Source: CAWDLX01 sp046728155
Lineage (GTDB): Bacteria; Actinomycetota; Actinomycetes; Mycobacteriales; Micromonosporaceae
Length of the DNA stretch: 5,697 nt
Assembly: GCA_046728155.1 (NCBI GenBank)
Contig: JBKPDY010000039.1
Span: 1 to 5,697, forward strand
Reading direction: 5' to 3'
Shown here: positions 1-4,486 of the stretch, in pieces
Numbering within the stretch: the stretch's first letter is position 1
Layout of the letters: each line of letters opens with the position of its first letter
The notes under the pieces: model-generated
Database searches by the model: none
Told to the model about the DNA's origin: nothing
The model's input: only the letters and a program-made list of their open reading frames with translations
Position numbers and translations under genes: made by a program

Positions 1-1
1 C

Positions 2-151
2 GACGAGGCCCGGGTACGCGTACAACAAGCCGCGCACGACTACGCGTCGACCGCCACCGGTCTCGGCATCGACCTCGACGAGGCGATCCGCATCGCGCAC
101 GCGGCCCTGCTGACCAGCTTCGGCCACCACCCCCCGCTGACAAACCCATAG
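2..151 (+). CDS. C-terminal end of an unrecognised protein (5' end outside window)
   Basis: Reading from base 2, the frame is open for 49 codons and ends at TAG 149-151. Third positions are almost all G or C (GAC GAG GCC ... CTC GGC ATC GAC CTC GAC GAG GCG), which marks it as the coding frame. The long minus-strand reading over the same bases is Arg/Ser-rich and looks like a shadow. The visible tail is hydrophilic and probably helical (ATGLGIDLDEAIRIAHAALL), ending in a short His/Pro-rich stretch. I see no catalytic motif and do not recognise the family. A GC-rich hairpin lies 23 bases after the stop. The start and most of the protein lie upstream of the window, so no function can be given. 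Confidence 0.6.
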   Translation, partial: DEARVRVQQAAHDYASTATGLGIDLDEAIRIAHAALLTSFGHHPPLTNP

Positions 152-174
152 CCCGCTTCGCCGACCCACGCGCC

Positions 175-192
175 GGCCCGGCCGGGCGGGCC
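175..192 (+). terminator. Possible GC-hairpin terminator after the first CDS
   Basis: GGCCCG (175-180) pairs perfectly with CGGGCC (187-192) across a six-base loop, 23 bases beyond the stop at 151. There is no U-tract, which is usual in actinomycetes. The surrounding bases are so GC-rich that a six-pair stem could arise by chance, so this is a weak call. Confidence 0.3.
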
Positions 193-431
193 CCACATCG
201 GCCAACTCCTGAGCCCGCCAGACCAACTGGTGGACGCCACCCTGCCCCTCGGCGCGTGAGGTCCGTTCGACGCCATGCCCGGCGTGTCGCAAACCCGGCG
301 ATCCTTCAAGGTCAACGCACTGGCCAGGGCTGCGGTGCCGATGATCACGCGCGAACCAAAACTTTGCCACGCATTTGCCACAGCGAGCTGGTCTGAGCGG
401 GATCTGGTGGGCCTGCGTCGGACCGGTCGGG
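193..431. other. Intergenic stretch with no supported gene
   Basis: No frame here has a convincing combination of start, ribosome site and third-position bias on either strand. The plus-strand frame that runs from 275 across the tRNA fragment is an antisense artefact: its VEDSNLGSFRDGFTV segment is simply the reverse of a tRNA-Tyr. The one visible structure is the pair of copies of TTTGCCAC at 363-370 and 374-381, eleven bases apart. A related GCATTTGCC occurs at 371-379 and again at 588-596, beyond the tRNA fragment. Confidence 0.5.
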
Positions 432-470
432 AACGGCCCCTGACCGCGTTGTCGCAGGTCAGAGGCCGTT
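432..470 (-). terminator. Terminator hairpin of the tRNA-Tyr remnant
   Basis: Bases 432-445 and 457-470 are inverted copies, 14 positions long, around an 11-base loop. The single non-Watson-Crick position is a G-U wobble in minus-strand RNA but an A-C mismatch in plus-strand RNA. That asymmetry says the stem works for transcription in the minus direction. It lies 8 bases past the encoded CCA of the tRNA fragment, where a tRNA terminator belongs. Confidence 0.7.
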
Positions 471-478
471 CGTCGGAG

Positions 479-535
479 TGGTGGCGGGTCGAGGATTCGA
501 ACCTCGGTAGCTTTCGCGACGGATTTACAGTCCGA
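479..535 (-). tRNA. 3' half of a tRNA-Tyr (anticodon GTA), 5' half missing; att-like scar
   Basis: On the minus strand the order is: anticodon loop CTGTAAA (530-524) with GTA at 528-526, a stem of four pairs (531-534 with 520-523), a longish class II-type variable arm containing GCGAAAGC, a perfect T-arm CGAGG-TTCGAAT-CCTCG (506-490), acceptor 3' strand ACCCGCC (489-483), discriminator A (482) and encoded CCA (481-479). GTA with a long variable arm identifies tRNA-Tyr. The partner acceptor strand GGCGGGT is absent upstream on the minus strand. The fifth anticodon-stem pair is already mismatched, so tRNA identity stops near 535. A D-loop-like ACTGGTCAAC follows further out, but it is displaced by about ten bases. 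Such a partial gene cannot make a tRNA. It is what remains where an element that recombines into the 3' half of a tRNA gene has integrated; SLP1 of Streptomyces, for example, uses tRNA-Tyr. Confidence 0.85.
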
Positions 536-603
536 CAACCGCAGCGCGTTGACCAGTGCGAACTGTTCAGTCGGGGCCCGTTGCCGGGCATTTGCCGCCG
601 GTC

Positions 604-649
604 GTCGGTGGAGCCTGCCCGCACAGAGTCTGTCGGAGGTTGTCGGTGG
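604..649 (+). repeat. Three short direct repeats GTCGG(T/A)GG
   Basis: GTCGGTGG occurs at 604-611 and 642-649, and GTCGGAGG at 632-639. GGTTGTCGG at 638-646 is also an inverted copy of CCGACAACC at 532-540, at the edge of the tRNA core. Repeats beside an att core can be arm-type sites for a recombinase, but these are short and the region is GC-rich, so chance is a real alternative. Confidence 0.3.
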
Positions 650-680
650 GCGTCAGAGCTGCCGCACTCGACGACAGACC

Positions 681-1291
681 GGGCACGAGCTTCCCGTTCC
701 TGAGCTGCCACCAGACCTCGAGAGGCGAGTCAGCGATCTTAAGGCGACTGGGCGACCGGAAGGCGAGCGATGGAAAACGGTCCGCGACGCTATTCGGGCC
801 TGCCAACTCCGGTTGATGGCAAGGAGTCATCCGGCGTCGCCGATCACAGAGGCATACCGGGAGCACGAGCGTATGCGAAGCATTCTGGAAGCCCACTCGA
901 CTGGCCGGCCAAGGCCATCAAGGCTGGTGTCCAGGGAGTCAGCGGTGGCGAGGCGATGATCCGCTTCGACAATGGGAGCCTTCGCTACCTCGCCGTGCGG
1001 GAGTCTGCCCGAGTCCAAGGATTTCCCGATGGATACGAGTTTCCGGTACCCCGGTCGCGCGGTATGGGAGCTATCGGCAATGCGGTCGCAACGCCGATAG
1101 CCACGGCCATCGGTCGACAGATGCTTTCGCTGGTTGGCCCCGCTGACGCACCCAGGCCACTGCGAGGCGTTAAGGCGGCGGCGAATGGGTCGCGGGCTCT
1201 GATCGATAACCGACAAGGGGTTCTATTCTCAATTGCAGCCCTGACGAAAGGGTCAGCTCTGATCGGCTCTGACGGCAGATCGGGGAGATAA
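681..1291 (+). pseudogene. DNA cytosine-5 methyltransferase, C-terminal remnant with frameshift
   Basis: This is the end of a Dcm-type enzyme, which transfers a methyl group from S-adenosylmethionine to C5 of cytosine in a target site. One frame gives PELPPDLERRVSDLK...GERWKTVRDAI up to about 797, the usual stretch after the specificity region. The protein then continues one frame back as LPTPVDGKESSGVADHRG. Adding one base at 798-800 (CGGGCCTG) restores IRDLPTPVDG. Downstream are the DWPAKAIKAG segment, motif IX (RYLAVRESARVQGFPDGYEF, 983-1042) and motif X (GAIGNAVATPIATAIG, about 1067-1114). Motifs I to VIII, including the SAM site and the catalytic Pro-Cys, are absent, so it cannot be active. 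The start at 681 is an estimate. The last roughly 45 codons before TAA 1289-1291 lose third-position bias and may be read-through past the original end. Confidence 0.85.
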
Positions 1292-1300
1292 CGACATGTC

Positions 1301-1660
1301 ATGTGGCTACATCTCGACGCCGCGAAGATCGATGGAGACGTCCGCCAAAAGGACCGCCGGTTCAGCCCGAGGCGCGCCAACAGGCCGCCGTGTACCAAGA
1401 TCACCCTTCAGAGGCACGCGCCCACTTTCGATACCGAACCGGTGCGGGCACCCTCACGGTGGCCCTGGGTACCGCCGACGGACGCCCGAGGGCATCCGCT
1501 GATGCCGGGTGAGGTCAGCTTGCCGTTCGTGACGTGCCGGGACTGTCCGGCGAACGTCGACGGACGCGGTCACCACGTCTTCCGGTGTCGCGTCATCGGC
1601 TGCGATGCACCGGTTATCGTGCCGCCCGGCCACGTCGGCCCGCTGGACGCGCAACACTGA
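1301..1660 (+). CDS. Small unrecognised protein with a Cys/His zinc-finger-like cluster
   Basis: The product is 119 residues and the family is not recognised. Third positions are G/C-rich along the whole frame, including the first half, while the two overlapping plus frames lack this bias; that is why this frame was chosen. A GGGGAGA box (1282-1288) lies 12 bases before ATG 1301, rather far. A second in-frame ATG at 1502 has GAGGG (1488-1492) nine bases upstream and would give a 52-residue protein keeping the whole Cys cluster. The N-terminal 60 residues are basic with many Arg and Pro. The C-terminal part has Cys79-x2-Cys82, His91-His92, then Cys96-x4-Cys101, a spacing that could bind a metal ion. 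This suggests a DNA- or protein-binding accessory protein, but that is inference. It lies 10 bases after the methyltransferase remnant and 17 before the next frame. Confidence 0.55.
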   Translation: MWLHLDAAKIDGDVRQKDRRFSPRRANRPPCTKITLQRHAPTFDTEPVRAPSRWPWVPPTDARGHPLMPGEVSLPFVTCRDCPANVDGRGHHVFRCRVIGCDAPVIVPPGHVGPLDAQH

Positions 1661-1677
1661 ACTGTGGCCGATAGCAC

Positions 1678-2112
1678 GTGTCGGTCCTGGCCGACGAGCC
1701 CGGCTGGACCATCGTCGGCGCCGCGGCGATCTATCAACCGATCACAGGCGGCTGGCTTGCCCGCGTGGTGCGCACCGTCGTCTCCGGCCGCACGTACTAC
1801 CGCCACCACATCGCCGTAACCGCGCCGGACGGCATCGCGCGGTACACCACGGCCACCAACGGCATCGGCCAGGCGCGGCTCGTCGCCGAGCAGCAGGTGC
1901 GGGCCCGCAAACGCCACGTCCGGGCTCTGACACGACGGCCACTTGGTCGAGGCGCTGAAGGCAGTCTGCGGAGAAAGGCGTTGCCTGCTATGCGTTGTTG
2001 GGCGACACGTCGGGCACACTCGCTTCGTCGATGGTCGAGGCGGCGACACCACGGCATCATCGAGGCTACATCCGCGAGGTGGATCCCGCCCCGGCGGCCG
2101 CCGGTCGGCTGA
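1678..2112 (+). CDS. Small unrecognised protein; 3' third of the frame doubtful
   Basis: The frame is closed by TAG at 1672-1674, so GTG 1678 is the earliest possible start; no clear ribosome site precedes it. The first 80 or so codons have very strong G/C bias at third positions and a normal composition (WTIVGAAAIYQPITGGWLAR, RTYYRHHIAVTAPDG), with alternating hydrophobic and aromatic residues that suggest beta strands, then a basic helix ending in EQQVRARKRHVRAL. After about 1930 the same frame turns Arg-rich and shadow-like. More protein-like readings then appear in the neighbouring frames: DGHLVEALKAVCGE near 1934-1975, then GVACYALLGDTSGTLASSM leading to a TAG at 2139-2141. Either the gene ends in a non-conserved tail or the 3' part is frame-broken. 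No family is recognised. The context, beside other small genes and a degraded methyltransferase, fits an accessory region. Confidence 0.5.
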   Translation: MSVLADEPGWTIVGAAAIYQPITGGWLARVVRTVVSGRTYYRHHIAVTAPDGIARYTTATNGIGQARLVAEQQVRARKRHVRALTRRPLGRGAEGSLRRKALPAMRCWATRRAHSLRRWSRRRHHGIIEATSARWIPPRRPPVG

Positions 2113-2141
2113 CGACGACCGCCGAGAAATGCGGCTGCTAG
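1959..2141 (+). other. Possible frame-broken coding remnant
   Basis: Reading from 1959 to TAG 2139-2141 gives about 60 residues with protein-like composition (YALLGDTSGTLASSMVEAA ... REVDPAPAAAGRL) and mostly G/C third positions. It has no good start: a TGA closes the frame at 1956-1958 and the internal ATG has no ribosome site. It may be the displaced tail of the gene beginning at 1678, or the remnant of a separate small gene. The bias difference from the other two frames is modest, so this is tentative. Confidence 0.3.
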
Positions 2142-2192
2142 ACAACTCCGCGAGCATGGGAGGCGTCCAGCGCGGACGGTACGCTGCCGAGC

Positions 2193-2689
2193 GTGGGCAA
2201 GAGCGCGCCCGGAACGACTCCATCGGCGGATGAGGTCCGCGCCCGCCGTCTTCGCCGGGCATCGCTCTGGTCGGGCATGGCCATTCTCGGCCTCATGGTG
2301 GCCGGAATCGGGGCCGCATTCGTCGTACTCGTAACGTCGTCAGAGGCCGACACGTCGACGCCGCCACTGGCGGTCGAGGCCTTCCTCAGGGCCGTCATAC
2401 TCGACCAGAGCCAGCCGCGTACCCAGTCTGTGGTGTGTTCACAGTGGAGCGCGGCGCAGGCGTTCACGGCGGTCAAGGGAATAGAAGACCCCGCAGCGAA
2501 GCAGATCGACTGGACTCGACAACCCTGCGAACTCAGCCCGACGACAATCATGCCATCGTGACATCGACCATCCGGTTCCTCTACCCGGAGGACGTCGTGG
2601 CGCCCAGCGGGCAACGAACGTGGACATTCGACGTCGTACGTGAGGGGACATGGAAGGTATGCGGCGTGACCGACCAGTCGTCACCCTAA
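2193..2689 (+). pseudogene. Membrane-anchored protein, possibly NTF2-like domain, split by a one-base frameshift
   Basis: From GTG 2193 the frame gives a short basic cytoplasmic segment (DEVRARRLRRASLW), one membrane helix (about residues 29-48, GMAILGLMVAGIGAAFVVLV) and an outer part with PLAVEAFLRAVILDQ and two cysteines. It ends at 2561 in an unrelated tail. From about 2540 the frame one base back continues naturally: SPDDNHAIVTSTIRFLYPED ... RTWTFDVVREGTWKVCGV, ending at TAA 2687-2689. One extra C in the CCC run at 2537-2539 would join them into about 165 residues. The layout of a helix, a FLRAV region and a strand-rich end with TFDVVREGTWKVCG resembles small exported NTF2-like or DUF4878-type proteins; this is inference from pattern, not a match. 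The ribosome site is weak. It is either a real lesion or a sequencing error. Confidence 0.6.
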
Positions 2690-2814
2690 GCCCAACGGAA
2701 CCCGCCGCACGCGCTGTACATGCCACCGCAAATGCCGTGCAAGAGCCAGAGTCGGGTGTCACCCGCGACGATCACCGGGACGAGGACTGCCGGCTACCGC
2801 GGCGACAATGGCCC

Positions 2815-2840
2815 CGCGGGCCGCCCAACGCCGGCCCGCG
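2815..2840 (+). terminator. Strong GC hairpin, likely terminator for the plus-strand gene
   Basis: CGCGGGCCG (2815-2823) pairs perfectly with CGGCCCGCG (2832-2840) around an eight-base loop. It lies about 125 bases beyond the stop at 2689, with no gene between, and no U-tract follows. It sits in the gap between convergent genes. Confidence 0.5.
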
Positions 2841-2905
2841 CTGACCGACGGCGGTGCTGGCAGGGCGTCTGGATGGTCATGCTCGCCGTCAAGCCACATG
2901 CGGAC

Positions 2906-2936
2906 TCCGTGCCAGGCCGACCAGGCCTGGCACGGA
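2906..2936 (-). terminator. 13-bp perfect hairpin, likely terminator of the HdeD gene
   Basis: TCCGTGCCAGGCC (2906-2918) and GGCCTGGCACGGA (2924-2936) pair over 13 positions with a five-base loop. The hairpin starts 32 bases after the stop of the minus-strand gene at 2969. No U-tract follows in either direction, so it could serve both converging transcripts. Confidence 0.75.
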
Positions 2937-2968
2937 CCGGCCCGAAGCGACGCCCGGCCGGCTGGTTG

Positions 2969-3553
2969 TCAGCTCGACGCGCGCTCCACCCCCTTGCCGA
3001 CCTCTCGTAAGGAGAACGCTCCGAAGATCTGGTTCACCCCGTGGAAGATGGCCCACACTCCGACCAGGGTTACCAGCGTAAGCAGCGACCGTTCCCAGGA
3101 ACGGATCGCCCATACACCCAGGACCAGCTCGGCGAGCCCCAGTAGCAGCTGCGTCCACCACCACGCCAGCTTGGGGCCGGCCAGCGCGCTGACGAGGTGG
3201 ATGATGCCAAAGACGATCAGGTACCAGGCGAGAAAGACCGACACGACGTACAACGTGATGTCTGGCCACACGAAGGTCATGATCCCAGCGGCCGCCGCCA
3301 AGATCCCAACTGCAATGAACAGCCACCGCCAGCCCGGGACCCATGCGGCCAATGCGAGCAGGGTAAGGCCTCCAAACAGGAACGCCACGCCTACGAGCGC
3401 CGCCACCGCGGCCACACTGCCCACCCGGTAGGACAGCACGAACATGCCGAACAAGGTCCACAGGATCCCGAGGAGCAGAAACCACCACCAGATCCCAGAT
3501 AAGTCCCGCACGCCAGCCCGCAACACGCGGGACGACATCGTATCGCTCGTCAT
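2969..3553 (-). CDS. HdeD family (DUF308) membrane protein
   Basis: A 194-residue integral membrane protein with six predicted helices at about residues 21-40, 45-68, 77-95, 100-122, 131-150 and 155-178, joined by short loops, and a hydrophilic tail (SLREVGKGVERASS). The repeated pattern of Trp/Gly-rich helices with GVWAIRSWERSLLTLVTLVG and the FHGVNQIFGAF end is typical of HdeD/DUF308, in which three-helix units are duplicated. HdeD of E. coli belongs to the acid-resistance island; the biochemical role is unknown and the link to acid in actinomycetes is inference. The start is ATG 3553-3551 behind GAGGAG at seven bases; a second Met at residue 6 has no such site. It lies 118 bases downstream of the coiled-coil gene on the same strand and ends before a strong hairpin. 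Confidence 0.88.
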   Translation of the reverse strand: MTSDTMSSRVLRAGVRDLSGIWWWFLLLGILWTLFGMFVLSYRVGSVAAVAALVGVAFLFGGLTLLALAAWVPGWRWLFIAVGILAAAAGIMTFVWPDITLYVVSVFLAWYLIVFGIIHLVSALAGPKLAWWWTQLLLGLAELVLGVWAIRSWERSLLTLVTLVGVWAIFHGVNQIFGAFSLREVGKGVERASS

Positions 3554-3658
3554 AGCACGCTCCTCTGCGACTTACCACCGCGCGGCCCGGTATCGACTCT
3601 ACGGGTCCGGGCTCCGTGTGCCGGTAGCATCTCCGCGCTGTAATGGCTTCCCGCCGGG

Positions 3659-3670
3659 TTCGGCGCCGAA
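3659..3670. repeat. 12-bp perfect palindrome next to a stop codon
   Basis: TTCGGCGCCGAA is self-complementary and lies one base beyond the stop codon (3674-3672) of the minus-strand coiled-coil gene, within the 118-base gap to the HdeD start. It could be an operator or part of a weak attenuator; there is no loop if drawn as a hairpin. Function unknown. Confidence 0.3.
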
Positions 3671-3671
3671 G

Positions 3672-4100
3672 CTAGGAAGCTGCTGTGCTGGCGCGCATGT
3701 TCGCGTAGGCGCGGGCGTCGATCGCGTCCAGAATGGCCAGCCGCGCGTTGTCAACTGTCCAGGCGGCGTAATCGATGGCGTCGGTTGCATCGGCCTCCGC
3801 CAGGTCCGCATCCGTCGCGGCCGCGTCGGCGTCGATCTGTCGGTTCCGCGTGTCGATCCGTGCCTTGACCTCGCTCATTTTGTCGGCGGCGTCGGCCCTC
3901 ATCTGCTTCCACTTGTTCTTTGCGCTGGTGGGAGCCTTATCCGAACGTTGTGCATCCTCGGCGGCCCGGTTCCCGTCGACCTGCGCCTGGTCGATGCGCT
4001 GCCTGAGCTGGTCACGATTCTCGGTGGCGGCGGCCTGCACCCCGTTCTTGGCATTCGCGACGTGCTGCTGGAGTCCGTCGAGTCGCGATAAGAAGTCCAT
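3672..4100 (-). CDS. Ala/Asp-rich helical (coiled-coil) protein, unknown function
   Basis: A 142-residue, wholly hydrophilic protein without signal peptide or membrane helix. Long charged helices run through nearly the whole length: residues 1-50 (LDGLQQHVANAKNGVQAAA, ENRDQLRQRIDQAQVDGNRA), 60-90 (KNKWKQMRADAADKMSEVKA) and 90-135 (DADAAATDADLAEADATDAI, WTVDNARLAILDAIDARAYA). The Ala spacing fits a coiled coil or amphipathic bundle. The C-terminal segment with Trp, DNARLA and DAIDAR looks like the conserved core of an actinobacterial hypothetical family; this is recollection, not a search result. The frame stays open upstream to 4289, but ATG 4100-4098 was chosen because GGGAGGA sits about five bases before it and the upstream residues look non-coding. 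It is the first minus-strand gene, divergent from the transporter, with HdeD behind it on the same strand, which suggests a shared stress or envelope role. Confidence 0.8.
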   Translation of the reverse strand: MDFLSRLDGLQQHVANAKNGVQAAATENRDQLRQRIDQAQVDGNRAAEDAQRSDKAPTSAKNKWKQMRADAADKMSEVKARIDTRNRQIDADAAATDADLAEADATDAIDYAAWTVDNARLAILDAIDARAYANMRASTAAS

Positions 4101-4486
4101 GATCTTCCTCCCGGCCTCATCGGTGACATTCCAACCTAACGCCGCTGGCCTCTCGCGGAACGCGAATCCGTGGACCACATTCTTTGCCAGCCGGGGGCTG
4201 TGGGACTCGACGGTATTCTGGCGCAACGATGCCTGTGGCGGGCAGAAGGCCCGCGATCTGAGGATCACCACCGCGGCATCTCGCCCCACCCGCCGTCCTC
4301 GACCTGGCCAGACTGCCTCGGCCAGCGGGCCGCCGCCGTACGATGAGCCAGGGCGCTAGCGCGACATTGGCGATAGTCGCATTGACGGTAGCACGGCCAG
4401 GCGTGAGGCGCCTGGCCGGCGAGTCGGGGTGGAGTGATGAGTGACAAGGTTCCGCGGCGCTCTCCCCTGGGCAGGAAGGCGCCCGC
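4101..4486. promoter_or_regulatory. Divergent intergenic region between coiled-coil gene and transporter
   Basis: No supported gene lies in these 386 bases, which must hold the promoters for both directions. A 13-base dyad, TCGCG-GAA-CGCGA, sits at 4153-4165, about 55 bases upstream of the minus-strand start, where an operator could be. No -10/-35 pair is convincing on either strand. A strong hairpin (4394-4418) and a possible 20-codon open frame (4437-4499) lie on the transporter side. Confidence 0.5.
4394..4418 (+). promoter_or_regulatory. Hairpin in the probable leader of the transporter gene
   Basis: CGGCCAGGCG (4394-4403) pairs perfectly with CGCCTGGCCG (4409-4418), a ten-pair stem with a five-base loop. 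It lies 68 bases before the transporter ATG. It could be a leader structure or a terminator-like element shielding the gene. No upstream plus-strand gene exists that would need a terminator here. Confidence 0.45.

Noticed and set aside
479..600. Possibility of a complete tRNA-Tyr with an odd D-arm
   Set aside because: An ACTGGTCAAC D-loop-like run exists, but there are about ten surplus bases before the anticodon stem and no strand that pairs with ACCCGCC, so a cloverleaf cannot close.
275..703. Plus-strand open frame across the tRNA fragment containing VEDSNLGSFRDGFTV
   Set aside because: This peptide is the antisense reading of a tRNA-Tyr and is a familiar spurious annotation; the frame has no coding bias elsewhere.
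40..711. Long minus-strand open frame (223 codons)
   Set aside because: It overlaps the tRNA fragment and the first plus-strand CDS, is Arg/Ser-rich and lacks the third-position bias expected here; high GC keeps such frames open by chance.
1196..1265. 10-bp direct repeat GCTCTGATCG at 1196-1205 and 1256-1265
   Set aside because: Only two short copies with no further structure; insufficient to call a functional repeat.
1570..2262. Minus-strand open frame of 230 codons
   Set aside because: Low-complexity Arg/Pro/Ser composition and shadow of the strongly biased plus-strand frames at 1301-1660 and 1678-1930.
2520..2560. Programmed -1 ribosomal frameshift in the membrane protein
   Set aside because: No X-XXY-YYZ slippery heptamer is present at the junction; a simple one-base loss explains it better.
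2808..3431. Plus-strand open frame opposite the HdeD gene
   Set aside because: It is the antisense shadow of the six-helix membrane protein, which has a good ribosome site and family pattern.
3775..4359. Plus-strand open frame opposite the coiled-coil gene
   Set aside because: Ala/Ser-rich shadow of the minus-strand helical protein; no ribosome site.
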